From assembly GCA_037013685.1 (NCBI GenBank), contig CM072895.1, positions 10,948,463 through 11,012,462 on the forward strand: 64,000 bases of DNA. Direction: 5' to 3'. The position numbers were made by a program, and so were the translations under genes. This document shows, in pieces, positions 12,858 through 24,473 of this stretch (positions are counted from its first letter, which is position 1; every line of letters begins with the position of its first letter). Under the pieces are notes generated by a model that saw only the letters and a program-made list of their open reading frames with translations, made no database searches and was not told where the DNA came from. This stretch comes from Acridotheres tristis. Taxonomy: Eukaryota; Chordata; Aves; Passeriformes; Sturnidae.

Positions 12858-14819
12858 GAGAAAAAGTGGAAACAGATCAACTTTAAGCCATAAATTCTTG
12901 GTAATAGAGGCCTCTTTTTCCCCCCCCTTTCTGTTTATGTTTGATAGATATTTTTGTTTCTGCAGGAATGTCAACTCTTAATTTCATGATGTATCATGGG
13001 CTTAAGAAAATTGAATTTAATAAAGGCAAAAGATGAATGGCACCTTTAAAGGTCCCAACACTTGTCTTTATTAGCAGGACAAACTGCAGGGTCTCCAAAC
13101 ACTGCTTCTCTCCAAATGAAAGTTTAAATGAAAAGTACAGCAGTGTCACAGGTTAAATTTCATTGCAGGACTGGCTAACGTCGTTAGTGAGGAGTGGGGC
13201 TGATTTCATGGGGCTGGTATCTGTTGCCTTAGATACCAGTGGAGCAAACACTGCCAGAGACTGGAAAAATCTCCGCTCTAGGAAGTGTGCAGATAAACGG
13301 CCTTTTGGGAAAGGTTCTTTACCACTTGCTTCAAAAACTGACCTGATAAGCCCAAGAGAACTCCTAAGGTGTTCTAGTTGCCTCTGGGGTTCCACTCCTG
13401 CTCCTAGCCAGTAATTCTGGATTTTGTTAAATTTCCCACATTTTTGAAGTATGGCTTTTTATTTCTTCCGTCTGTCTTAATCTGACCCTCCTGAAGTGCT
13501 TTTTGCCTTTGGTTCTGGAAGGCGAGAGACGCCTTTGTGTACCAGATCAGCAGCAGGCTGTCTTTCAGTCTCACTTTGCATCCAGCCAGTTGATGGCACC
13601 TGAGGATGTTTGTGGTCCCTTAGGGCACATCCTGGCATTGCAACACAGCCCTGCTATGTAATCCAGCTGGTGTGTGTCCCTCTCTGGAAAGGGAAATGTT
13701 CTTGCCTTGCCATGGGCTTGCCTGCTTCCATGGTCACCCTCTGGCCTAAGGGGCAGTGTGGTGCCCCAGACCAATTTGAAAGATGGGATGGTGCTATCCT
13801 GAGGTTAAGCCTGGCTCTGTTATGGCAGCCTGTCCGTTGACTTCAAACTTTGCAGTCTGTTTTCCTTCTGAACAGAAGTTTGCTGCTTTCAGAGCCTGTC
13901 TGTGGTGGCCCTTTTGAGGGGAGGATCAGCTGTATCCAGCATTTCTTACTCTCTTGGGTTTCCATGGGTCCTCCTGGGTGGCTGAAGCTGGTGAGTTTGG
14001 CTGCACCACAACAGGCCATCTGGCTAATACTCAAGTGTTTGGCATGTATCTTCTCCTTCCCTTAGAGCCCTTGGGTCAAGTTTGCTCTCTTTCCTGGGAA
14101 AACTTGGTGACTCCCATTGGGGTGGTATGGCTCTGGGGAAGGATGTGCCCAGCCATCCACTCTGCCTTATCCAGCGCAGCATGCAGAGAGTGTGGCACAG
14201 CTGACCATGAGGAAATGCTTAAGCCATGCGTTCTGTGTAGCTTCACTGCTCAATGTCTACACCTGGGCACTTCCACACTGTTAACACTTTATTTGATTCT
14301 TATATTTTTTTCTAACCCTCCATCTCAGCAGCACGTGCTCTCCACGTGCCCTGATCTGGGTTGTGCCCCTGCTTCACTGGGGAGCTGCTCTGCTATGTCT
14401 CTGGGCTCTGTCCACCATGGAAATTGGGTGTTTCTCCTGGCTATTTAAATAATCCATTGTTTCCATTTACCCACCCAGCTTCTTGCCCTCCCGCTGCCTA
14501 GTGGGGTGGTGATGTCATCAGCTCATATGTGTAACCTCTTGATAATTTCCGCCTGCAGGTCATGAGGGTTGCAACCATGGTCCAAAAAACTGTGTTAGTT
14601 CCTCTGCAGCGGCTGCATTTTTCACATGCTAATTTTACTCACAGGAGTTGGATTCTTTTTTCATTTTTTATTATTTCTTATTTGTCTCTTCCAGATGTTT
14701 TCAGGCAGTTTTTTTTTGTTGTTAAACTAATTCCGTTCATGTTTTAAAAATTTATGAAAGCACTAATAAAAATGTCAAAGTGGTAAAAATGTTAGCTTTT
14801 GCTCTGCTTTGATTAAATT

Positions 14820-15250
14820 TTGCAAACTGTTTTTGAATATTAAAAAGCAATATTTTTTTTATTCTCTCTCCCTCTCTCTGTTTTTCTCCAGAAGTGATTT
14901 GAGAGGCTTGTTGCATGGATATCACTCAGCGGGCTCATTTGCACTCCAGAACCTTGGTGCCATGGATCTCTATTAAATAACATAGACAAATTATTCTTTA
15001 AAGACACCAAACAAATTGTCACTTCTCCTCTTACATTAAACTGGAAAGAAGAAAGGGAGTGGAGAAGGAGGGGGGTGAACACAAAGGATTTTATCGCTTT
15101 TATTCAGTGGGCGGCTTTTTTAATTTCATGTATATTTTTTAATAATTGAGAAATCCATCGCAACTGGATTTGTTTAAACTTTTTATTAGCAGGTCCATGT
15201 AAATTTTTGATTGCTGATTATTCAAATAATTGAACATTCTTCTGATGAAG
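14820..15250. promoter_or_regulatory. Candidate conserved non-coding element
   Basis: A block of about 430 bases with many AT-core motifs (ATTAAATAAC near 14975, TAATAATTGAG near 15142, TTATTAGCAGG near 15184, CAAATAATTGAAC near 15224), scattered CpGs (GCGGGC near 14929, ATCGCTTTTATT near 15095, GGGCGGC near 15110, ATCGCAAC near 15158) and no repeat. It lies about 0.6 kb upstream of the 15890 exon but does not touch its splice site. Composition resembles long-range developmental enhancers; no direct evidence of function. Confidence 0.45.
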
Positions 15251-15889
15251 GAACGTTTTTATTTCCCTATCAGCATAAATTGGCTACAAAGAGGAAAATG
15301 AAGCAGGGCTTGCTACTATGCTGTATCCCATAGGGATGGATCTGGGGGGAGCTTTCAGCTCCTCTTCTCAGTCTGCTGGAGGAGGGCAGTTTTCCTCCGC
15401 CTCTCCAGAGATGGAGGTGCTTCATGCAGTAGTCCCTGTTGTCTGTCTGATTATGTCCACTAAAAGGATGGTGGGCTGGAAAGGTTGAGACTGGTCTTGG
15501 AGAGGGCACAGCACCTGTGATGTCCTTGCTAAACAGCTGTGAGCCCTTTGCAAGTACAGCTTCACGTTCCTTGGGTAGCACATGGGAGTGGTGTGAGATC
15601 ACCTTCCTTTAGGTTCAGCTTAGGCAGTGATGTGTGCAGCTGCAGTGCTGAGCACAGAGACTTCCTTGCAGCCTGTCCTTGCTGCGATGAGCATCGGCAC
15701 CATCCTCGTCTGTTCTAACAGTGTTGGATGTGCTCTGTGCTGCAGTACCACCTTCCCACTTCTGCAGAGTTTTGTGTTGCGTTTATTTTTGTTTGGGACT
15801 ATCAGGCCACCTTGCTAGATGGGATAATTTCCAGCTTCATCTCTTGTTTGTTTTAAATGAACAGCTGCTTTTCTTTTTGCCCTATTCAG

Positions 15890-16006
15890 GAAATCATCGA
15901 ATTCCCTATCCTGAAGCTGAATGGCAGGACGATGGAGATCGAATCCACCTTTCACATGTATGTTCAGCCTGTGGTGCATCCCCAGCTTACGCCCTTCTGT
16001 ACAGAG
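15890..16006 (+). CDS. ERI3: ERI3 coding exon: exonuclease domain after ExoI
   Basis: A 117-base exon encoding exactly 39 residues, EIIEFPILKLN to HPQLTPFCTE, in phase 0 at both ends. The acceptor is a good pyrimidine tract ending CCTATTCAG and the donor is GAG|GTAAAG. In DEDDh nucleases of the ERI1 group this segment follows ExoI; the conserved EIIEFP and FHMYVQP strands form part of the central sheet and the active-site wall. The sequence is essentially identical to the human segment as I recall it, with no stop or indel, so the exon is under strong constraint. The frame continues cleanly from HPQ in the preceding exon to LTGI in the next. Confidence 0.97.
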
Positions 16007-17158
16007 GTAAAGTGCAAAGGTTCCCAGGTGCTCCAAGAGTCTCTCTGGGAAGCAGGTTTCCATTGCACTAGGGACTCGGGTCGCCTCTTCATGATGCAGC
16101 TGCAAGGCAGCATGTCATGCTAGCCTTGAGTTAATGAAAAAGAGAATATTTTTTTACATTAGTGTGTAAAGACCTCTGTTTGGATTAATAAATAACTCTA
16201 GCTTTGGTCTGCTAACTAAGATAATTGTATTTACAGCTAACAAATGTCTTAATTGGGTGACCACCAAATAAACACACTCCTGTTAGCCAATGTTCAAAAT
16301 CCTGTAACCTCTTTATAAGCTCTTGTGATTTTGCTGTGCTCCTCTGTCGTGGGGGTGGTCGAAGAGAGCATGGACTGAGGAAAGACAGTGCTGTGCAGAT
16401 GTGTGGTTCAGAGGCACTAAATTACTCTCCTGTGGGCTTGCATGTTGGAATTTGAGGAGTCCTTCAGAGTGGTAGGACAATTCATGTCTGTATTTTCCAG
16501 ACTTTCTATTTGATGTTGTAATTGTGGGCCACTTGAAATGATTGCTGGAGAAGTGGCCTCTCTTTACTTGCTTACTCTCATTGCCAAGGACAGCTGCTCT
16601 TGAGCTGTGGCTGCCTTTCCCCAGATATGGAATGAAGGTGGTAAATGTAATCCCTGAGGGTTCAAAGGAATTGAGGAGCAGGGGTTGGGTTTTGTTGTTG
16701 ATTTGGGGGGTTTTTTTTGTTTTTTCTTTTATTCAACCCAAAGAATTAACTGTTTTTACAAGTGTGTTTTTCCTCCCTGCCATAATAATCGAAAGAAACT
16801 TTAAGTTCCTTTTGCTTTGCGCTTTTTTTCTTGTCAGTCTATTGGTTCAATTTTGGCCAGCTCAATGACTAAAATACTGACTGTGGGAATCAGTGTATTC
16901 AAGTTCTTCGTTCTGTCTCTGTCTTGTCTAGGATTATCAACACCATGGTGTGTTTTCCCCTACCTCTGTGGCTACAGGCTTAAGCCTGTGGAGGGCTTGT
17001 CCCACCTGTACTAGCCTGATGGAAAATGACTCCTCTGTGTTAGGTGGAGTCCTCTCCAGAACCAACCAACCCCTTTCATATTTTCACATTGTAAAAACAA
17101 ATACTTATTTTTATTCTCTTGTAACTCAAAACCATCTGAAGGTATTTTATTTAAACTT

Positions 17159-17175
17159 AAAAAAAAAAAAAAAAA
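17159..17175. repeat. A run, 17 bases
   Basis: Homopolymer directly after an AT-rich stretch. It could be the tail of an old retroposed sequence, but no body was recognised upstream. Confidence 0.9.
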
Positions 17176-19954
17176 GGCTAAGCACAGAAAACATTATTCC
17201 CCGGAGAAGAACTTTCAGAAAGCTATAAATGTGTGAGAACAGAGGGTTACAATGGAAATGGTTTTGCAACCTTAATGCTAGAAGGCTGGACAATTACTTT
17301 GGCTGTCCTTATCCCCATGAGACTTGCTGGACATATGCTTGTACAAACGTGATAAATCTCACAGCTTGCACCTGATCTTTGCTAAAGACAACGTCATCTT
17401 CTAGGGCTGAGCCCAAAATGTTGGCCTTGCAAGTCACCTAAATTCTGAAGAGAAGTTGTCTCATTAACTCCCACCAAAACACCATTTTCTGAAAATCTCT
17501 CCATTGCATCCCTTCTGTTGCTAAAGACTGCATTTCTATTCTTGCACAAGAGTCTGCATGACTTGCTTGGTACGTGATTGTGGTTCAGCTTCGTGAGCTG
17601 AACAGAGCCTCCAGCCTGCTGCAATCTAGATATTTAGAGGTTCTCTGGATGATGACCTTGTGACCAGCAGTCAGCCCATCTAATGCTCCTGTACTGCAGT
17701 GATGGTTTCTTGGTCTTCTCTTGCTCTCGGGGTCTGGAGCAGGTGTTTGTGTCTCCTGTGTGGAGCCTTGAAGCAAGTGAAGCTGAGTGTGTATGTGTCT
17801 GTGATGGCTGTGCTTTTGCAGAAGTCCAGAATGGACACAGGTGTCCCAGGTCAGCATTCTACTGTAGACTCTGCCAAGAACCTTGGTCTGGTATCATGTC
17901 CAGAGTTGGGTGAAAATGGGCAGTACTGAGGCCAGCAGGCAAAATTACTGCAAAACCCTGATTTGTGTGTATCAGTGGTACAAAAATGCCCCACTACCAG
18001 GTTTGGCAAGTCCTCTGTTAATAACAGCATGGATTAGGACGCTGGTTTTAATCCTAGCCTTGCCATCACTGGTTCCTGGTCACCCCCACATTGTACCCCT
18101 TGCTACTTAATGCCCAGCATGGCCTCTGTCCTTCCTGGCTTGGCAGTCCCCTGGCCTGTTGCAGGGGCTGCCAAGAGGTCCAAAGTGGGATCATGCTGGA
18201 GGTGTAACTGGGCTTGTTCCTGGGGCCCGTATATGGGGCTGAGTTTGAAAGCCTGCCCTGAGAGCCACAGGTGAACCTTACTAAACAGTGGGGTGCTGCT
18301 AGATAGGTGCAGGGATCATCCCTGTGCTGCTGGTGTAGGTTTGTTTGAGACTCCAAGGACACAGCCAGGATGTGCTTTTGCAGAGCTGCTGCCTGAACTG
18401 CTCCAGCACTTCTTATTGACTTTCTACTGGTTTATGTTTTCTGAAAAATACTCATTTTGCTAAATGCCAGTAAAGGGCTTTGTCTAGGCACCTCTACTTA
18501 CAAAGGGTGAGATTTATTGGCCTCTTTGTCCTCAAAGAAAGACCAGGCCTGATTATCAGATTGTACACCAGAGACAAGTGCTTAGGTAATCAGCAAACTG
18601 TCTTGGAGTAGAAATACGATGCTTTTCCAGATAAACTCTCTAGGAAAAGCACTGGTGTTGACATTACATGGGAGCCTGTCTGCTGTGCTGCTGATTTCTC
18701 CTCTCCCCTCTGCCTTTGCTGAGCAGTAGAACTGCTTGGTGTAGAGGAGGTGCCTCTGTGTGGAAGGGTTACTGGGCTTGCTTGACATTACTCCTTGGGT
18801 TTGGAGTACCTCTTCCATCCCTCTTCCTTCTTGAAGACAACAGCACAGCATGGGAAGGGTGCCTGGAAGGATGGAGAGCTCGTTGCCACCCTTAAGACAT
18901 CACTTTGCTTACCTTTTGATGTATCTGTGCTCTCCTCTGGCTACATGATGTTTCTCCAACTCCCCACACCAATGGCCAGGAGCTGTCTTCCAGTGCTGGC
19001 TCACTCTGAAACCTCATCTCGTCCCCTTTCTCCTGACCTGCTTCTATAAAACAACAGGTCATGAACCCTTGGTTGTTGTGAGGGGTGAGCTGAATGCTTA
19101 GGTGCAGAAGATGGAAAGTGTTTGCAAGTTGTTAAAAGTTGTTTTTAGGTGTATAAAGCTCATCACACCCTTTTGGAAGATGCAGAGGATTTTTCTGGTT
19201 CCCAAGAAGGTTCTTGCCAGGAGCTTAAGGAGAGGTTCCCTCTACATGCAAGGTGCTTGTACAGATCTTTTCATGATACTTTGCTCTCTTTTTATGACTT
19301 ATTTTTATTGATTTTTTTCCTGAAGGAATAGACAATGAAAATAGAAAAAATAAAGGCATTATAGCTTGCTTATGTTCCCAAGAATCTCATGCTTCTTGGG
19401 ATAACCAGTGAAATTTTACAATTGTGCAGTTTTATGTTTTTACACTTTTTCAAAGCTTCAGGACCAGATAATGCTGCAGAGATCCAATGCACTAAGTTAG
19501 ATGTGGCAGATGGACATAACTGATAACAAAATGTATCAGAAAGGGAGAGAGTAGAAATCTGGTCCCGTTTGAGCACCTGTATTGAAATATACCTATGGAA
19601 GAGATACATTCCTTTGTGTTCATGTGTGTGATTTCTGCAGTGTGAATTTTGTGTGCATATACTTGGCCATGTGTCCTTGTACAGACAGACTGGTACTTTG
19701 CTTGCCATGGCAGGGAAGGAAAGAAGGAGTTTTGGGCAAGAATACATGACTCTTGGTGGCATGTCTGCATCCACCTTCATATCCCTTCCTCCTCCTGATG
19801 GGAAATGTCTGGATGAGGCCATTATACTCAGTCCTCCCGTGGCATCAGGGGTGCTTTGCTACACAGATACAGTCCTGAGGGTGCCTGGAATGGTAGAAAC
19901 CATTTGCATCAGTACTGGCTGAGATAGTGAAACAATGCCTGTCATCCTTAATAC

Positions 19955-20382
19955 AGAAAAGACTTGGACCTCTTGGAGCAGGTTCAGAAGAGAGGCATGA
20001 AGATAAGCAGAGGGATGGAACACCTCTCCTGTAAGGAAAGACTGGGAGCTTTGAGGTTGTTCAGGTTGGAGAAGAGAAGTCTCCCAAGAGACCTTATTGC
20101 AAACATTTAGTACTTAAGATAGACTTTTCTGCTTGGCCCCATTGTGACAGGACAAGTAATAATGACTTTAAACTAGTCAGCTAAGTATACAGAGGAAGAT
20201 TTTTATACTGAGGGTGGTGAAGCAGTGGCACAGGTTGCCAGAAGGGTAATATTCAAGGTCAGGTTGGACGGGGTTATGAGCAACCTGATCTAGTTAAACA
20301 TGTCCTTGCTCACTGTGAGGGAGGTTGGTTTGGATGAACTTTAAAGGTTCCTTCCGAAACAAACTATTTTATGATTCTGTGT
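19955..20382 (+). mobile_element. CR1 LINE 3' fragment, + orientation
   Basis: Recognisable CR1 landmarks follow in order: 'cttggagcaggttcagaag' and 'gatggaacacctctcct' at the start, then 'gttcaggttggagaagaga' (the segment coding the end of ORF2 in CR1), 'gtggcacaggttgccag', 'gtcaggttggacggggtta', and a 3' end at 'ttatgattctgtg' (20369-20381). Birds carry CR1 copies ending in this short ATTCTRTG-type tail. The copy is 5'-truncated, as is usual for CR1, and has frame-breaking substitutions and small deletions. It is not active. Confidence 0.9.
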
Positions 20383-20829
20383 TCCTTTCCCAACACACCT
20401 TTCAGTCACTTCCAGAGATTTGGGTTCGGCTGCTATCTGAAAGGCAGAACCAGCACTTTGCAATCGGTGAGCTGTCCACCTCTGCCAGAAGAATGCATGG
20501 AGAAAAAGATGGCAAGAAAGGCAAAAACCATGCCAGGGAGCTTTAATAACTGCTCTAAAGAGCCATGTTTTAATTCCTCAAACCTATTTGCTTCTCAGAG
20601 TATGGAAGTCTGTAGGTAGCAGCTGCTAACCCAATTAAAACACAGATTAATATAGAAACTGTTTCTGAATATAAAAGAGTGCCTGTGTCCCTCCACTTTC
20701 TTAAAATTCCACTTCATAATGGTTTGATGAACTTGGGAAACACACCTAGAGGAGCTCTGCATTGTTAAAATTAAAATGCTTTCCCTAAAAGGTATGTATT
20801 GCCATTTCATGGGAGTCACTATGAGAAAA

Positions 20830-21010
20830 TAATCTTTCCACTTACAGTTTATTCAGTGAGGCAGGTATTTGGTATTCATTAAATGTAATTACAGTTTAAT
20901 TGGAGTTTAACATCGTTTCTTTTTCTATGTTCCAAGTTCAGCGCTGTAAGCCAAGCAGCCAAAGAAACTGCGAGGTTGAAACCATTTAGCTTCCTTCAGT
21001 TGCCACATAC
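20830..21010. promoter_or_regulatory. Possible conserved non-coding element (weak)
   Basis: AT-core sites TGTAATTACAG near 20884 and TTTAATTGGAG near 20896, plus four CpGs near 20913-20972 in an otherwise CpG-poor region. No repeat or coding signal. Composition only. Confidence 0.28.
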
Positions 21011-22129
21011 TTAATAAAGCAGAGCCCTGTGATTTGTGAGAGGACTTATGGTGTACAAGTAGGTTGAACTGGTCTGTGTGGAAGAGTTACTGCTGAGTGA
21101 TGGTGGGGCCATCAGTATCTCTCAACTGGATGATATGGCTTCCAGAGGCATGGATGCTTCTAGGTTGTGCTTGACCTTTATTTTATGAAAACGTGTGAGA
21201 TATGTAGCATCAGGGAAGTGCCATAGGAAGTGAAATCCCATAGTGTGCACTTGTTTTAATAATGATTCTTTTAATTACTTGGGTGCATTGATGGCAAGCT
21301 ACTGAACTCCAATATTCAATATGTTAAAAGACAGTTTTGTCAGTTGGAAGGCAGGCAGAAAAATTATCTGTTTTCCATGTGCCTCAAGCTCTCCTGGGCA
21401 GACACAGGCAAAGGCCCATGAGACTGCATGTTTTAATGCATGCTTTTAGCTTTGAACAGCCAAGCAGTCTAGGAGAATCAGTAGGACTATCTGTTGGCAG
21501 GACCTCTTCCTAAGGAACCTCCTTGAAAACAGACTAGACAGGGTTCTGGAAGAAAGTGCTTTTCTTCAGATTTCATTCCATTATTTTAAATACAGTTTTG
21601 AACTACTGAGGAAAGCTATGGTAGACTATGGAAAAGTGCACAGTGGCTGTCCAGCTCAGGGGAGGATGGCTGGCACTCTAGGTCTCACTTACTAATACTC
21701 CTCTATTTGGTTCATCTAACACTGACATTTTGGTGTCACTGTGATAGCAGAGGAATGTCTAGAGACCTTGGTGGTTACCTCTGCGTGTGTACATCAAGGT
21801 AACACCAAAGCTGCTGAAAGGCATGTTGAAAAAGGGCCTCATGCTGGTGCATGACACTGCTCCCCAGGTGAACCCTGCCATGCTGAGAATTTGCAGTTTT
21901 GTGGTGTGGGTAAGAGCCTCACTACATTTTTGTGTTTGGGATGAAGCTGTGCCCTTGCCTGTGGCTGGGGAGCTGCCAGGGTCACTCTGCTGTGGCTGGT
22001 TCCTCAGCAGCACCTGTGAGGGTCACATGAGCATGTTTTGGTTGCAGAAAGATGGACAGGAGACTAGACCTCTCTAATGATCTTTTGAGTGCTGCTCTGA
22101 TGACTGCTTTCCGTTTGTCTCTGTTTCAG

Positions 22130-22189
22130 CTGACTGGGATTATTCAAGGCATGGTGGATGGGCAGCCAAGCCTCCAGCAAGTGCTTGAG
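22130..22189 (+). CDS. ERI3: ERI3 coding exon: short internal exon of exonuclease domain
   Basis: A 60-base exon encoding 20 residues, LTGIIQGMVD then GQPSLQQVLE, phase 0 at both ends. Acceptor CTGTTTCAG and donor GAG|GTAAGC, close to the consensus. Human ERI3 has the same segment with Ala in place of the Gly in IIQG, as I recall. This helix-rich segment lies between ExoI and ExoII; LTGI is a common family signature (ERI1 proteins have a similar CxxLTGI stretch). Because the exon is a multiple of three, skipping it would remove 20 residues without a frameshift. Confidence 0.96.
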
Positions 22190-22539
22190 GTAAGCAGAGT
22201 AACCTTTAGTTCTCAAACTCTGACCTCTGGTCCTGTAGTCCCCTCTTCATCTCTTTCCCTGCACCCTCCCCTTGCTGAGAATCGAACCGCGTAATTTGAC
22301 TATGATTACAGCTTCATTAGAATAACATTTGCTGTCACACTGGTGACACACTGCTGAGATTATTGAACCATTGATCTGTCATCTCCAGCTGTTCATGTCA
22401 AGGGTGCTGACAAGATATCCAAACTCCTGCCACTAGATAGGATAAGAGGCGATTCTTTCTTGAGCCTGTTTTAAAGGACCAAGACATTGCTCAAGACCAC
22501 TGCTCCTGGAGATTCTGCTTTCATTTCTTTTCCCCTCCC

Positions 22540-22945
22540 TCAGCACTTTATTAAATTATTTTTTCTACCTATTTAAATGCTTAATAATACATGTAGTATA
22601 GAAAGAAAATGCCTCTGAAATCTAATCTAAAGGATGTGTGAGTGCAGATACATCCCTAATAATACCATCTGCTTAATGTGGAATTCCTAGAGCATTTAAG
22701 GCTTAATTAGCTTCGAAGTATTTCTCCATCAATAGCTTTCGTTGGTAGTCAGATAGTAAAGGAGATCTCCTCAAGCAGAGCCTATTTGGGCTGCAGGTTG
22801 GTGTTGGATGCGTCGTCGTCTCTGTCAGGATTTCCACTGCTGTGTTACCTAATTGTTCCTAATCAGAATAATTGCAACAATTGCTTATCTGAGAAAATCA
22901 AATTAAAGGCGTTAAAATCCTCCATGGAGACAGCACTTGATGGGT
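22540..22945. promoter_or_regulatory. Candidate conserved non-coding element
   Basis: About 400 bases rich in AT-core motifs (TTATTAAATTATT near 22548, TTAATAATACATG near 22581, GGCTTAATTAGC near 22699, CCTAATTGTTCC near 22848, ATCAAATTAAAGG near 22897) with retained CpGs (TTCGAAG near 22713, the closely spaced GCGTCGTCGTC near 22811, GGCGTTAAAA near 22908). No repeat or coding exon seen. It sits within the shortest complete intron, between two exons of the nuclease domain. Enhancer role is inferred from texture only. Confidence 0.45.
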
Positions 22946-23399
22946 GCTCACGTCAGGGAGTTTAGAAAAGTTATCATTGCTGTCCCCAACTCTGGGCAGG
23001 CTCATGTGAGGCTGGCTAGGAGATCCTGTCAGCCAAAGGGAGTGTGGCTGAGAGGCTGGATGCTGCTTTTCTGGAGAGTTTTACTCAGAGGGCTATTGTA
23101 CAGTCGGTCACAGGAAGAAGCATCGACCCCTGGCAGGAAAGGCTGTGGCAGTGACATGAGACTGAAGATGGTGCTCTGCAGAGGTGATGTCTCACATCCA
23201 TGCAAACCCTCAGCTCTCCAGAGAGCATATAGCAGTCTTGCTTGTCCATAAAAATATGGATGCGTGTGCCTGTTTCCCCCAGGAGGGTGAGCTCTCTTTG
23301 CCTGGATGGGTGAATGTAGGTCACTGCTGGAGTATTCCAGAAAATGGTTTGTTCGTTTCTGTGAAAGCTTCTTAAGAGTGTGGAAACACTTGTGTAGAA

Positions 23400-23418
23400 T
23401 TTTTTTTTTTTTTTTTTT
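23400..23418. repeat. T run, 19 bases
   Basis: Homopolymer; no LINE or SINE body recognised beside it. Confidence 0.9.
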
Positions 23419-24381
23419 GGACAGAAGAGGTGTTCCTACAGCAGCGTGTTTCTAGGTTAAAATGAGATTCAGGTCAGGCAGCTTCTGAGGAATGCTGGTT
23501 TACTGAGGAGTGAAAGCAAAGGAAAAGAGAAGGGATTTCTGTTGCTCAAGCATTGAAAATTCTGCTAGTGAAGTTACATAATACATCTGATTGCCTGCCA
23601 CTGCAAGATTTTGGGCATGTTGTTGTTAGTTTTAGCTGGAATAAGTGAATATGCAGGACTTGTGTCTATGCAGGGCTTCTAGTCTAGGTTAATTCCCTAA
23701 TCTCTGAGGTGGATTGCATCCTCCAGGTTTACATGGCCCTTTTCTGAAGAGGACCCCTGTGGGGAGCTGATCAGACTTTAAATCCACACTGTCCTGAACA
23801 AGCATTTCTTCAGAACTGTAAGAAGGAGAGAGGGATCCAACCTGGAGAGGAAGGGGACACCTGGCTTTGCTTGTTACTGCCACACAGCGCCTATGTGTGC
23901 CAAGCCCTTCCATTTTTTCCCCCTTCCCATATTCCCCTGCTGCTATATGAATTAGAGTATGTGAGAAATGCTGTGGGGGAGGGATGCCATCTCAATATAC
24001 CTGTCTTTCTCCTCACTGGAGGGGACACGAGTTACGTTGCCTATGAGCCTCTTTGGTACAGGGAGAGGAGAAATGCCAGGTAACAGCACAGTTGTATCGT
24101 CCTGTTAACGCTGCACAACTTTCATCCCTCCACAAGCAGAGCTGCTGCGTGTCTGATAAGATCATCTCTCCTCTGGTTGCCTGATGTCTCCTATCAGAAA
24201 TCTTCAAAGGTCCAAACGTGCTGTTGTTGAGATGGCAAGCAAAGAGAGAAGAGAGAGAGGGAGAGGTTGGATAAGATCACAATTTTCTTCTCTCTTGATT
24301 GCAAGCAGCTTATCTGAGTTAAACTGTTGTGGCTTGGCCTGTCTCTGCAAAACTCATCCCCTTTTCTTGCCTTCCTTTCAG

Positions 24382-24473
24382 AGGGTTGACGAGTGGATGG
24401 CAAAGGAAGGCCTCTTAGATCCCAGCGTCAAGTCGATTTTTGTGACCTGTGGAGACTGGGATTTGAAAGTGAT
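24382..24473 (+). CDS. ERI3: ERI3 coding exon: ExoII motif (GDWD)
   Basis: A 92-base exon encoding RVDEWMAKEGLLDPSVKS and then IFVTCGDWDLKV, plus the first two bases (AT) of a Met codon. Acceptor TTCCTTTCAG; donor GTGAGT at 24474, chosen over a shift by one base because AT joins G of the next exon to give Met, as in the human protein. The ExoII metal-binding Asp of the DEDDh family is most likely the Asp after Trp (24460-24462), by analogy with ERI1, where the motif is SWD. The preceding strand (IFVTCG) and the following helix are strongly conserved. Compared with the human sequence I recall, the only difference is Ser for Asn in LLDPSVK. Confidence 0.97.

Larger units (their letters stand above)
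2172..15889 (+). other. ERI3: ERI3 intron, 13.7 kb
   Basis: Donor GTAAAT at 2172 and acceptor CCTATTCAG at 15889. Content seen: a short GT repeat at 8855-8868, a decayed CR1 fragment at 9555-9765, candidate conserved blocks at 10740-10990, 12100-12310 and 14820-15250, and an A run at 12843-12857. The rest (about 2.2-9.5 kb, 11.0-12.1 kb and 12.9-14.8 kb) is unremarkable intronic DNA in which I see no exon, RNA gene or recognisable repeat. The open frames here, including 13954-14448, look like chance frames. Confidence 0.9.
16007..22129 (+). other. ERI3: ERI3 intron, 6.1 kb
   Basis: Donor GTAAAG at 16007, acceptor CTGTTTCAG at 22129. It contains an A run at 17159-17175, a CR1 fragment at 19955-20382 and a possible conserved block at 20830-21010. 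The remainder, including 17.2-19.9 kb and 21.0-22.1 kb, shows no gene or recognisable repeat. Confidence 0.9.
22190..24381 (+). other. ERI3: ERI3 intron, 2.2 kb
   Basis: Donor GTAAGC at 22190, acceptor TTCCTTTCAG at 24381. It holds a candidate conserved block at 22540-22945 and a T run at 23400-23418. From about 23.0 to 24.4 kb nothing further is recognised. Confidence 0.9.

Noticed and set aside
13954..14448. 164-codon open frame on the + strand
   Set aside because: Low-complexity, Leu/Ser/Cys-rich translation of intronic DNA with no homologue recognised.
19955..20382. Open frames overlapping CR1 (for example 20325-20546) as possible genes
   Set aside because: They lie in or beside the CR1 3' UTR and do not encode part of its proteins.
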